A DNA stretch of 64,000 nt, from positions 1 through 64,000 of the forward strand of contig CANQDF010000004.1 of NCBI GenBank assembly GCA_947591605.1, given 5' to 3'. The notes below the pieces were generated by a model that saw only the letters and a program-made list of their open reading frames with translations, did not search any database and was not told the origin of the DNA. Positions within the stretch are counted from its first letter, which is position 1. Every line of letters starts with the position of its first letter. Both the position numbers and the translations under genes were made by a program. Shown here in pieces: positions 25,365-33,903 of this stretch. This DNA is from an uncultured Clostridia bacterium (GTDB lineage Bacteria > Bacillota > Clostridia > Lachnospirales > CAG-274).

Positions 25365-26396
25365 TTACTGCTCTACTGTGCTTACCTTTTCTGCCTTATT
25401 GAGTATATCCTCGGGTATGGTTATATTAAGCTCCTCGGCAGCAGTAGGATTGATAATAAGCTGTGGATTTTCCGTATAGCCTATAGGCATGGCTGCAGGG
25501 TCTGCACCGTTTACAAGTATATCGACAGCCATCTTGCCGGTCATCTCGCCAAGGTCTGTGTAGTTTACGGCTACGGATGCAAGTCCGCCGCCCTCTATCA
25601 TACCCTGCTCACCTACTATAAGAGGCAGGCCTGCGGGGTTGGTTATGCTTGATACAAGAGGCATTGAGGATGCAAGTGTATTATCGGTAGGTATATATAC
25701 CGCATCAAAATTGCCTAACAGTGAAGAAGTTACCTGAGCAACATCGTTTGTGTTGGTTACAGTCTTTCTCTCCGTGGTTATACCGAGCTCGGTAGCTGCT
25801 TCAACAGCCATATCAGCCTGTATAACGGAGTTCTGCTCGCCCGAATTGTACATTATGGCAACATTTTTTGCATCGGGGAGTATCTGATGAAGCAGCTCTA
25901 TCTGCTCCTTTATCGGTGTAAGGTCGGATGTACCGGTAACATTGCCCCCGGGAGCCTCGTTTGATTCGCAAAGCTCCGATGCGGCAGGGTCGGTAACAGC
26001 CGTAATAAGTATAGGTATATCTGTGGTTTCCGCTGCCATGGACTGAGCCGCAGGCGTTGCTATGGCAAGCACCAGATCCTTTTTGTCGGAAACAAACTTC
26101 TGAGCCATTGTCTTAAGGTTGGACTGGTCGTTCTGCGCATTTTGCACATCTATGGTAACATTTTGTCCCTCAACAAGTCCGTTGTCTGCAAGAGCCTTTA
26201 CAAAGCCCTCTCTTGCGGCATCAAGTGCGGGGTGCTCCGTAAGCTGAAGTATGCCTATATCGTAGCTTTCACCCGACGCAGCCTGCTGCTGCTCGGACTC
26301 GGGTGCGCTCTCACCCTGCTGTGAAGCGGAACAACCCGAAAGAACACAGCTGCTCATAAGAACAACCGCCGCCAGGGAACATAAAAGTTTTTTCAT
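25365..26396 (-). CDS. ABC transporter substrate-binding lipoprotein (ABC_sub_bind family)
   Basis: A 343-residue secreted lipoprotein. The signal peptide ends in the lipobox LSGC with Cys22 as lipid anchor, followed by a Ser/Gln/Glu-rich linker. The rest is a two-lobed periplasmic-binding fold (YDIGILQLTEHPALDAAREG, LAIATPAAQS, VPTDNTLASS-like segments). This family is related to TrpX/YtrX; tryptophan or another small amino-acid-like ligand is possible. AAGGAGG supports the start, and a clear sigma-A promoter lies 70 bp upstream. Confidence 0.9.
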   Translation of the reverse strand: MKKLLCSLAAVVLMSSCVLSGCSASQQGESAPESEQQQAASGESYDIGILQLTEHPALDAAREGFVKALADNGLVEGQNVTIDVQNAQNDQSNLKTMAQKFVSDKKDLVLAIATPAAQSMAAETTDIPILITAVTDPAASELCESNEAPGGNVTGTSDLTPIKEQIELLHQILPDAKNVAIMYNSGEQNSVIQADMAVEAATELGITTERKTVTNTNDVAQVTSSLLGNFDAVYIPTDNTLASSMPLVSSITNPAGLPLIVGEQGMIEGGGLASVAVNYTDLGEMTGKMAVDILVNGADPAAMPIGYTENPQLIINPTAAEELNITIPEDILNKAEKVSTVEQ

Positions 26397-26467
26397 ACTA
26401 AAAATCCTCCTTATTATAATTTTTACACCGATAATTTTATCCGTATATGTAAATTTTCATTAACAAT

Positions 26468-26496
26468 ATTTTAAATTATTTATGCAAATTTGTCAA
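26468..26496 (-). promoter_or_regulatory. Sigma-A promoter of the ABC importer operon
   Basis: TTGACA (26496-26491), 17-bp spacer, TAAAAT (26473-26468). The leader is about 65 nt and AT-rich; I see no T-box or riboswitch in it. Confidence 0.8.
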
Positions 26497-26514
26497 CATA
26501 TAATATTATTAATG

Positions 26515-27795
26515 CTATTCTTCTTCGTTTTTCAAAAGTATTTCGGATGTTTTAAGGTCTATTTCCTCCACGCTTTTAAGCTTTCTGTTTATAGCTCTTG
26601 TCCTTGTACCGACAAGCTCGTCAAGCTCCTTTGAGGTTTCGTCAAGCTTTTTCTGCGTTTTGTCAAGCACCTGCGCAAACTTTGCAAACTCCGTCTTTAC
26701 CGCACCGAGAACCTGCCACACCTCACCGCTGTAACGCTGTACGGCTGCATTTTTAAAGCACATGCGCATACTGCAAAGCATGGCAGCCATTGTGCTGGGG
26801 CCTGCCACCGTTATATGATATTTACGCTGCAGCTCCTCGGGCATACCTCTGTTTACCACCTCTGCATAAAGGCCCTCAAACGGCAGAAACATTATTGCAA
26901 AATCCGTTGTTTCGGGCGGATAGATATACTTTGAGCTTATATCCTTTGCCTCCTGCATTATCCTGGATGCAAGCAGCTTTGCCGCAGCGTCCATCTCTGC
27001 TTTGGCGCCGCTGTCATAGGCGTCAAGCAGGGCGTTGTAGGTATCCCCGGGAAACTTTGAGTCTATAGGCAGATATACATATCCATCGTCCGAAAAGGGT
27101 ATTTTTACGGCAAACTCCACAACACTGTCGCTGCCCTTTTTCACCCTGCAGTTTTTTTCATACTGTTCGGGAGAAAGTATGTCCTCCAGTATTGCTCCAA
27201 GCTGTATCTCGCCTACAATACCCCTTGTTTTTACGTTTGTAAGCGCCTTTTTTAGGTCACCCACGCCAACGGCAAGGCTCTGCATTTCTCCAAGGCCTTT
27301 ATATACCTGTTCAAGCCTGTCGTTTACCGTTTTAAAGCTTTCGGTCATCTTTCGGTCTATTGTGCTTTGCAGCTTTTCGTCAACCGTTTTGCGCATATCC
27401 TCAAGCTTTAAATTATTTTCCTCCTGTATGCCTCTTAAACGATGCTCCAGCATGGTTCTTATGTTTTCAAGCTTCTGCTCCGTTTCGGACGCAAAGGTTT
27501 TAAACCGTTCCTCGTTTCTTATATCCGAGCCCTCCAGTGCCTTTGAAAACAGCTCCTGCCGCTCACGCATACCGCTTGACATAAGCTCTATCCTCTGTGA
27601 TACCAGCTCGTTTATACTGTCCTGCTTTTGCATAAGCCTTTGCTCAAGCTGAGCCGACAGAGCCTTGTTCTGCTCGGATAAGGCATCAAGCTGCTCGGAT
27701 ATATCCTTCTTGGGTTTTCTTAAAAATATAAAAGCAACTCCCGCAAGCAAAAAAACGGACAGCAGCACCGTTATAATTATCTCACCAGTACTCAT
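26515..27795 (-). CDS. rmuC: DNA recombination protein RmuC homologue
   Basis: A 426-residue protein with an N-terminal membrane helix (about 5-25), a long coiled coil (about 35-185), then the RmuC core (TRGIVGEIQLGAILEDIL, IPIDSKFPGDTYN-like, ILFLPFEGLYAEV-like segments), which is related to restriction-enzyme nucleases. RmuC limits inversions at short inverted repeats in E. coli. Its start abuts the deoC stop and the ribosome site is weak, suggesting coupling. It is the last gene of the polysaccharide operon. Confidence 0.9.
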   Translation of the reverse strand: MSTGEIIITVLLSVFLLAGVAFIFLRKPKKDISEQLDALSEQNKALSAQLEQRLMQKQDSINELVSQRIELMSSGMRERQELFSKALEGSDIRNEERFKTFASETEQKLENIRTMLEHRLRGIQEENNLKLEDMRKTVDEKLQSTIDRKMTESFKTVNDRLEQVYKGLGEMQSLAVGVGDLKKALTNVKTRGIVGEIQLGAILEDILSPEQYEKNCRVKKGSDSVVEFAVKIPFSDDGYVYLPIDSKFPGDTYNALLDAYDSGAKAEMDAAAKLLASRIMQEAKDISSKYIYPPETTDFAIMFLPFEGLYAEVVNRGMPEELQRKYHITVAGPSTMAAMLCSMRMCFKNAAVQRYSGEVWQVLGAVKTEFAKFAQVLDKTQKKLDETSKELDELVGTRTRAINRKLKSVEEIDLKTSEILLKNEEE

Positions 27796-28452
27796 TTACA
27801 GCCCCGCTTCCTTTGCAAGGCGCACAATACGGCTTGTACCAAGCCTGTCCGCACCGAGTTCAATAAATTTTTCGGCATCAGAAACGGTGGAGATACCTCC
27901 CGCTGCCTTTATCCTTACGTTATCCCCGATATATTTTTTAAAAAGAACGATGTCCTCAAAAACAGCGCCTTTGCTGCCAAAGCCCGTGCTTGTTTTTATA
28001 AAATCCGCACCGGCACGGGTAACTATATCGCACATTATTATCTTTTCCTCCTCGGTAAGCATGCAGGTTTCTATTATGACCTTAAGCACCCTGTCACCGC
28101 ATACAGCCTTTAATGCCCTTATCTCGTCAAGCAGAGCGTCATACATGCCTGCCTTAAGCATGCCTATGTTGATGACCGTATCCAGCTCATCGGCTCCGTC
28201 CTCAACAGCCTGCCGAGCCTCAAAGCACTTTACCTCGGTTTTGTTGTATCCGTTGGGAAAGCCTATGACCGTGCATATCCTAAGCCTGTCCCCGACATAC
28301 GCCTTTGCCTCCTTAACAAAGCACGGCGGTATACACACACTTGCCGTACCGTAATCAATGCCCTCATCACATAAAATTTTTATCTGCTCAATATTTGCCG
28401 CAGGGCTGAGCAGCGTATGATCTACCCTCTTAAGTATATCCTTTATATCCAT
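27796..28452 (-). CDS. deoC: Deoxyribose-phosphate aldolase
   Basis: A 218-residue class I aldolase that splits 2-deoxyribose 5-phosphate into glyceraldehyde 3-phosphate and acetaldehyde. The Schiff-base lysine is Lys153 in FIKTSTGF and the partner Lys182 lies in IKAAGG. GGAGG seven bases upstream supports this ATG; an in-frame GTG or ATG further up overlaps that site. It lies inside the polysaccharide operon without other deo genes. Confidence 0.93.
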   Translation of the reverse strand: MDIKDILKRVDHTLLSPAANIEQIKILCDEGIDYGTASVCIPPCFVKEAKAYVGDRLRICTVIGFPNGYNKTEVKCFEARQAVEDGADELDTVINIGMLKAGMYDALLDEIRALKAVCGDRVLKVIIETCMLTEEEKIIMCDIVTRAGADFIKTSTGFGSKGAVFEDIVLFKKYIGDNVRIKAAGGISTVSDAEKFIELGADRLGTSRIVRLAKEAGL

Positions 28453-28477
28453 TGTATCTCCTCCGTGCAATTATTTG

Positions 28478-29290
28478 CTAGACAGACCTTTTTACTGCCT
28501 CCTCAAAGCTTACCCTGCCGCAGCCCATAGCGATGTCTTTATCGTAATACAGGCTTGCAAACACCTTTTTGAACGGGCCCGGCAGCATGGCGGCAAGCCG
28601 ACCGACAAACGGCACAAGCTGCACCCTTTTGCCCCTGCTTGCGGCTATTTTGCACACCATATCCGACGTACTCACATATTCGGCGTCGGACGGCATAACA
28701 ATACCGTAAATACCGTTTTTAAGTATATTGTAAAGTGCGTATGTAAGGTTTTCGATATATATCATACTGCGCTTGTTTTCGGTTTTGGGGAAGACGGGCG
28801 TTTTAAGCGCAAAGCGTTTAAGAGATGCAAAATTGCCCGGACAGTCCCTGCCGTACACCATTGGCGGCCTTACTATACACACCCCAAAGTGCTCGTCCGC
28901 AAGGGATAATATCTCCTCCTCGGCGGCAAACTTGCTTATGCCGTAGAGGGTACGGGGATCGCAGGGCGTGTTTTGGTCTATCCTGCCGCTTTTAAGCCCG
29001 TATACGCTCATGGTGCTCATAAAGACAAAGTGCTTCACTCCCGCCTGCTTTGCACGCAGCGCAAGCTTTACCGCTTCAACGTGGTTTACCCTATCGTAAA
29101 GATCCCTAAAATCCTTTTCCCTTTTGTGTACGATTGCCGCAAGGTGTACCACCGCATCTGAACCGCCTAGGCCGACACCGTCGGCACCCTGCCTAAAGGA
29201 TACGCAAACAGGCTCCTCGCCGTTTTCGGACAAATAGGCATACAGATTTTTTGCTATATATCCGTTTTCACCCGTTATTGTTATCTTCAT
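28478..29290 (-). CDS. NAD-dependent sugar epimerase/dehydratase
   Basis: A 270-residue extended-SDR protein with the nucleotide loop GENGYIAKN (7-15) and the active-site YGISK. It is shorter than GalE, and resembles small epimerases of polysaccharide clusters that act on a UDP-sugar or an undecaprenyl-linked sugar. It overlaps the sugar-transferase gene by 23 bp. GGGAG precedes the start. Its exact sugar is not predictable. Confidence 0.82.
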   Translation of the reverse strand: MKITITGENGYIAKNLYAYLSENGEEPVCVSFRQGADGVGLGGSDAVVHLAAIVHKREKDFRDLYDRVNHVEAVKLALRAKQAGVKHFVFMSTMSVYGLKSGRIDQNTPCDPRTLYGISKFAAEEEILSLADEHFGVCIVRPPMVYGRDCPGNFASLKRFALKTPVFPKTENKRSMIYIENLTYALYNILKNGIYGIVMPSDAEYVSTSDMVCKIAASRGKRVQLVPFVGRLAAMLPGPFKKVFASLYYDKDIAMGCGRVSFEEAVKRSV

Positions 29291-29873
29291 CCGAGGCTCC
29301 CTCTCTTACTCCGTCTGCCCTGAATACGGATACGACAGTTTTAAGCAGTATTTTAAGGTCGGTAAAAAGGCTCATATTTTTTACGTATTCACCGTCATAT
29401 GCAGCCTTTACCTCTATGGGCAGCTCGTCCCGTCCGTTTACCTGCGCAAGGCCCGTAAGCCCCGGCATGACCGAGTTGGCGCCCAGCTTATCCCTCGCGG
29501 CAATAAGATCGTACTGATTGTAAAGCGCAGGCCTTGGACCCACAAAGCTCATATCGCCCTTTAAAATATTAAATATCTGGGGCAGCTCGTCAAGGCTTGA
29601 CCGCCTTAAAAATCTGCCTACCCTTGTTATATACGCATCGGGGTCATGCAAAAGGTGGGTAGGCACATCCTTGGGCGTATCCGTGCGCATTGTCCTGAAC
29701 TTATATATTAAAAACTCCCTTTTATTTATGCCTGTACGCCTTTGCTTAAACAGTACACTGCCGCCGTCCTCCAGCTTTACAAGCAGGGCGATAACGGCAA
29801 GCAGCCACCAGAAAAGCACTATAAACAAAAAAGCAGCCGCAATATCCAGCGATCTTTTTACAGCACGGTACAT
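29268..29873 (-). CDS. Initiating sugar-phosphate transferase (WcaJ/PglC-like)
   Basis: A 201-residue membrane enzyme that moves a sugar-1-phosphate from UDP-sugar to undecaprenyl phosphate, starting a surface glycan. It has one N-terminal re-entrant helix (about 8-33), then FKQRRTG, YKFRTM, SLDELPQ, FVGPRP and PGLTGLAQVNGR, the hallmark motifs. It is short, like PglC, with no upstream membrane domain. Start by GGAAGG; adjacent to the CapD-like gene. Together with it, the likely product is an amino- or deoxy-sugar-capped lipid. Confidence 0.92.
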   Translation of the reverse strand: MYRAVKRSLDIAAAFLFIVLFWWLLAVIALLVKLEDGGSVLFKQRRTGINKREFLIYKFRTMRTDTPKDVPTHLLHDPDAYITRVGRFLRRSSLDELPQIFNILKGDMSFVGPRPALYNQYDLIAARDKLGANSVMPGLTGLAQVNGRDELPIEVKAAYDGEYVKNMSLFTDLKILLKTVVSVFRADGVREGASDEDNNNG

Positions 29874-31793
29874 TTACCTTCCTCCCAGTTTGCTGTTTGG
29901 CACTATTTCCCTTATTATATCGGTGACCCTGTCGGGGTCATTGTATGCTGCGTCATACAGCCTGTCAAGCTGCTTTTCAAAAGCATCAAAGTCCATATCC
30001 ACAGGCTTTGCAACAAATATCTTGTTTTTGTACACCATTTTAAGGCTTTCACGTTCTTCATCCATTATAAGCTCCTCATAGAGCTTTTCTCCGGGTCTTA
30101 AGCCCGTATATACTATCTGTATATCCTTATCCGGTATAAAGCCGGAGAGCCTAATAAGGTTTCTGGCAAGGTCGTCTATCCTTACGGGTTCGCCCATATC
30201 CAGCACAAATATGCTGCCGCTTTTGCCAAGCCCCGCAGCCTGAAGCACAAGCCTGCTTGCCTCGGGTATGGTCATAAAAAACCTTATCATATTTTTGTCG
30301 GTTACGGTAACGGGGCCCCCCTCCGATATCTGCCTTCTAAAAAGCGGTATAACGCTGCCGTTGCTGCCGAGCACGTTGCCGAAACGCACCGCCATAAACT
30401 TGGTATCGCTTGTTGCCGCCATTTTTTGTATTATAAGCTCCGTTATCCTCTTTGTGGCGCCCATAATGCTTGTGGGATTGACCGCTTTATCCGTAGAGAG
30501 CAGCACAAACCTTTCGGTGCCGTATCTGTCGGCACATACCGCCACATTGAGCGTACCGAAAACATTGTTTTTTACAGCCTCCTCGGGCACATCCTCCATA
30601 AGAGGCACATGCTTATGCGCAGCCGCATGGAACACTACCTCAGGTCTGATATGCTCAAAGGCTCTCTCCATACACAACTTATCCCTTACTGAGCCTATAT
30701 ATACCTCTACAACGGTATCTCCTCCGTATCTGTTTTTAAGGTCGTTCATAAGCTCATAGGCATTATTTTCGTACACATCAAAAATAACCAATCTTTTGGG
30801 AGCAAACTGTATTATCTGCCTGCAAAGCTCCGAGCCTATGGAGCCGCCGCCGCCCGTAACAAGCACGGTTTTGCCCTGCAGATAGCCCGAAATACTTTTA
30901 ACATCCAGCTTTATCTCATCTCTTGAGAGAAGATCGGTTATATCCACGTCCCTAAGCATTCTGTAGCCGCCGTCGGATATATCGCTCATAGGCGGTATCA
31001 TTTTAAGCTGACAATCGGTATGTGTACAAAAGTCCATTATGCGCTTAAGCTGCGCATTGCTTGCCGAGGGGACGGCAATTATGATCTCCTCAATTTCGTA
31101 ATCCTTTACGAGCCTCTCTATATTGGCGGTATTATAGGTAACCCTTATACCCATTATATTTGTATTGTTTTTGGATTCGTCATCGTCGAGTATAATGACA
31201 GGCGTGCGGTTTTCATAGCCTCTTTCCGCATTTAAAATGCTCCTTATCACATTATAGCCCGCATATCCTGCGCCGACCACAAGCACACGCCTGCAGCCTG
31301 CCTTTTTTGTTATGATATGTTCAAGCGAAATAAAAAACCTCTTAACTATCCTGTAGCCCGAGCGTGAAAACAGAAAAAGAACCACATCTATAAACCACGC
31401 CACCATAAGCAGCCTTTTTGGCAGGTCATAGTCAACATAATTTTTAAGTACTGTACAATGTATGCAAAAAAGCAGCGCAAATATTACGGAATCGGCAATA
31501 ACTATCTTGTATATGTCCTCAATGGCAGCATACTTCCACAAATTGGAGTAAAACCTGAACATACCGTAAACCGCTATACATAACGGGGTGAGCACAGGCG
31601 CAGCGTACGCATACCAGTGCCATACTCCGCCCTCTATCACAGTGCTGTGGCCTCCGGGCAGACCCGGTATATTACCTCCGTACCACAGACATACAGCCGC
31701 CAGAAGCGAAAAATTAACTATAACAATATCCAGCAGCACAAAAATGCCTATTTTCTTTTTCTGCTCGGAGGTATAGCTCTTAATCCTTTCCAT
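29874..31793 (-). CDS. CapD/PglF-like UDP-sugar 4,6-dehydratase (membrane)
   Basis: A 639-residue protein with four N-terminal membrane helices (to about 145), a first Rossmann domain with VVGAGYAGYN (172-181), and a second catalytic SDR domain with TGGGGSIGS (313-321). In the active site the usual Tyr is Met in SIMGATK, as in PglF/FlaA1-type C4,C6 dehydratases. It probably converts UDP-GlcNAc to the 4-keto-6-deoxy sugar. GGAGG precedes the start, which overlaps the ligase-like gene by 14 bp. Confidence 0.92.
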   Translation of the reverse strand: MERIKSYTSEQKKKIGIFVLLDIVIVNFSLLAAVCLWYGGNIPGLPGGHSTVIEGGVWHWYAYAAPVLTPLCIAVYGMFRFYSNLWKYAAIEDIYKIVIADSVIFALLFCIHCTVLKNYVDYDLPKRLLMVAWFIDVVLFLFSRSGYRIVKRFFISLEHIITKKAGCRRVLVVGAGYAGYNVIRSILNAERGYENRTPVIILDDDESKNNTNIMGIRVTYNTANIERLVKDYEIEEIIIAVPSASNAQLKRIMDFCTHTDCQLKMIPPMSDISDGGYRMLRDVDITDLLSRDEIKLDVKSISGYLQGKTVLVTGGGGSIGSELCRQIIQFAPKRLVIFDVYENNAYELMNDLKNRYGGDTVVEVYIGSVRDKLCMERAFEHIRPEVVFHAAAHKHVPLMEDVPEEAVKNNVFGTLNVAVCADRYGTERFVLLSTDKAVNPTSIMGATKRITELIIQKMAATSDTKFMAVRFGNVLGSNGSVIPLFRRQISEGGPVTVTDKNMIRFFMTIPEASRLVLQAAGLGKSGSIFVLDMGEPVRIDDLARNLIRLSGFIPDKDIQIVYTGLRPGEKLYEELIMDEERESLKMVYKNKIFVAKPVDMDFDAFEKQLDRLYDAAYNDPDRVTDIIREIVPNSKLGGR

Positions 31794-33633
31794 TTTTATC
31801 CTCCGTAGACATCATAATAACCGTACCGTAGCCGGTACCCAGCATTACCCAGAAAACAGGCGCTACCGAAACGGCGCTGTCCGTGGTAAGCCCTGCCGTC
31901 ATATATGCGATAACACCTGCGGCGCAGGCAAGGGCAGTAACGGCATAAGCGGACATTTTGCCCTGCCGCACCACACAGAGAGCCGTTTTTGCAATAAATA
32001 TAAGCACAAGCGCCGCTATTGCAATTACCGATAAAACACCCGTATTTACCGCACTTTGCAGATAAATATTATGGGGCTTGTCCACAATTATATACGGATT
32101 GCCGAGATACTTCAGCTTGGCAACTATATCGTGCTGAGGGAACTCCAATGCAAAGCTGTCGGGGCCCTTGCCTATTATAATGTTTTTTAATGCAATGGGT
32201 ATGCTCCTCGACCATATATAGCCTCTTCCCGAGCCGAGCCTTTCTATGCCCTCAAAGCCTGCCGAGGCAACATTTTCATCAATATTTATGTCATTGCCGA
32301 ATTTATCCAGAGGTATAATACCGTTTTCCGTCCTTCTCATAAGGAAGTTAGTCCTGTTATCCTGTTCGTCGCAGCCTATAAATATAAGCTTGTCGTCATA
32401 CACCTGCAGTATACCCTCTGCCAATCCGTCTATATCATAGGTGTATTCATGTCCGCCGTCGGTATCGGGCATAGCCTTTGTGCTTTTTATCTCTCTTACG
32501 ATGCCGTTCTGCTCCACCACAGGCTCGCCGTCCGCTGCCGTAATGTTTATGGTGCCTGCCTTTGTAGCTATCGAGGCGGTATCGGCATCAAACGCAAAAT
32601 CCTCGTAGAAGTATGGGCTTTCGTCCTCGATGCCGCCCGATACTCCGCTTACTATTATCTTTGCCTTTTGTACAATGACCGCATTTGCGGACGAAAGCAC
32701 GGCAGGTATTATAATTGCCGCTGCAGCCGCCGCAGCGCATCCCACAATGTAAAGCCGATTTTTGTAAAGCCTTTTTTTAATAAAGCAAACCGCACCTATA
32801 AGCAGAACAAATACACAGGCAAGGGCAAAGCCCATAAGACCGCCTACCGAATCACTGCCGAGCATGCTTATAACGGCAAGCACAAAAAGCAGTATAAACA
32901 AATACTTTCTTTTGCTTTTAACGGGCGAAAGCACTGCAGGCACAAGCATAAACGACGACATCATACCGGCATACATGCCAAGACAATTGGGGTTATAGAG
33001 CGTACCGTATGCGGAATCGAATTTAAGAGAGAGTGTTTCGCCCCCGTAATATTGTCCGAGCACAAGCTTGGACCCCGTTTCGGTGGCAAATATATCAAAG
33101 CCGAAGGTCTGCATTGCAGCAATCGTACCTATAATAAGCACCGACAGGGAAAATATCAGCAGCATACAATTTGCGGATCTCTCGCTCGTTACAAAGCTCA
33201 TTGCCAGTATAAAAAACACGGCATAGCCAAGCAGCACAAAAAATCCCTCGTATCTCTCGCTTATACCCCAAAAGGCAATGCTCGTGTATTTTGAAAACAC
33301 GGACGAGATAAGGCACAGACCTATATAACCGTACATTATATATGACGGCAGCGCCTTAAGCCTGAGTTTAACACGTTTCTCCTCAAGTACAATGCCTATT
33401 GCAAAATAAATTGCAATAACAAGCGCATCAATACATACGGCAACCGCCTTATTGTATGAAAACATATCGTTTATACTGCTGCTTGCACGTATTATGCCGT
33501 ACTCGTATACGCCTACGGGCACTATTCTTATCCTGACGATAAGAGGTATTGCAACCACAGCGATCATCAGCAGAAGAGCCGCTGTTTTATCAAAAAAACC
33601 GTTATTTTCGCCTTTAAATTTAATATCCGACAT
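31780..33633 (-). CDS. O-antigen ligase/polymerase family membrane protein
   Basis: A 617-residue multi-spanning protein. About ten helices are interrupted by a long outside region (about 335-500) between the Wzy_C-type part and the last helices; IPIALKNIIIGKGPDSFALEFP and DKPHNIYLQ are the conserved ligase-like segments. It would join or polymerise lipid-linked glycans outside the membrane. I use the ATG preceded by AGGTG; 12 further in-frame codons upstream lack a site. It is the first gene of the polysaccharide operon; no flippase gene is seen here. Confidence 0.85.
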   Translation of the reverse strand: MSDIKFKGENNGFFDKTAALLLMIAVVAIPLIVRIRIVPVGVYEYGIIRASSSINDMFSYNKAVAVCIDALVIAIYFAIGIVLEEKRVKLRLKALPSYIMYGYIGLCLISSVFSKYTSIAFWGISERYEGFFVLLGYAVFFILAMSFVTSERSANCMLLIFSLSVLIIGTIAAMQTFGFDIFATETGSKLVLGQYYGGETLSLKFDSAYGTLYNPNCLGMYAGMMSSFMLVPAVLSPVKSKRKYLFILLFVLAVISMLGSDSVGGLMGFALACVFVLLIGAVCFIKKRLYKNRLYIVGCAAAAAAAIIIPAVLSSANAVIVQKAKIIVSGVSGGIEDESPYFYEDFAFDADTASIATKAGTINITAADGEPVVEQNGIVREIKSTKAMPDTDGGHEYTYDIDGLAEGILQVYDDKLIFIGCDEQDNRTNFLMRRTENGIIPLDKFGNDINIDENVASAGFEGIERLGSGRGYIWSRSIPIALKNIIIGKGPDSFALEFPQHDIVAKLKYLGNPYIIVDKPHNIYLQSAVNTGVLSVIAIAALVLIFIAKTALCVVRQGKMSAYAVTALACAAGVIAYMTAGLTTDSAVSVAPVFWVMLGTGYGTVIMMSTEDKNGKD

Positions 33634-33725
33634 ACAAACACCTCGATACATAAGCTCTGAGGCAGACACACTGCCTGCAATCCGTCCCGATATTTTAAAA
33701 ATGCCTGCTCGGGCAATTTTTAGTA

Positions 33726-33754
33726 ATTATAACACAAATACAAACAATATACAA
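33726..33754 (-). promoter_or_regulatory. Sigma-A promoter of the polysaccharide-deoC-rmuC operon
   Basis: TTGTAT (33754-33749), 17-bp spacer, TATAAT (33731-33726). The 90-nt leader contains an AGGCAG/CTGCCT hairpin. Confidence 0.65.
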
Positions 33755-33830
33755 GTGTTTTGACCCTCTGCATATATTCTGTACCTTTTTAAAATTTTAT
33801 TACATTTGCGTAAGGCAGGCAAGTACTGTA

Positions 33831-33859
33831 TTGACAACAAAACGCATATATATTATAAT
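33831..33859 (+). promoter_or_regulatory. Consensus sigma-A promoter of the CNNM gene
   Basis: TTGACA, 17-bp spacer and TATAAT, an exact match to consensus, 45 bp ahead of the ATG. Confidence 0.9.
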
Positions 33860-33903
33860 TTGCTTTGAATAATCATTTTAAGGAGCTGACATAAAAACAA
33901 ATT

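Noticed and set aside
26397-26467. T-box ahead of the possible tryptophan-type ABC importer
   Set aside because: The leader is only about 65 nt and has neither the T-box sequence nor a terminator/antiterminator pair.
32449-33294. 281-codon plus-strand open frame
   Set aside because: It lies fully antisense to the O-antigen ligase-like gene, has Cys/His/Lys-heavy composition typical of antisense frames and no ribosome site.
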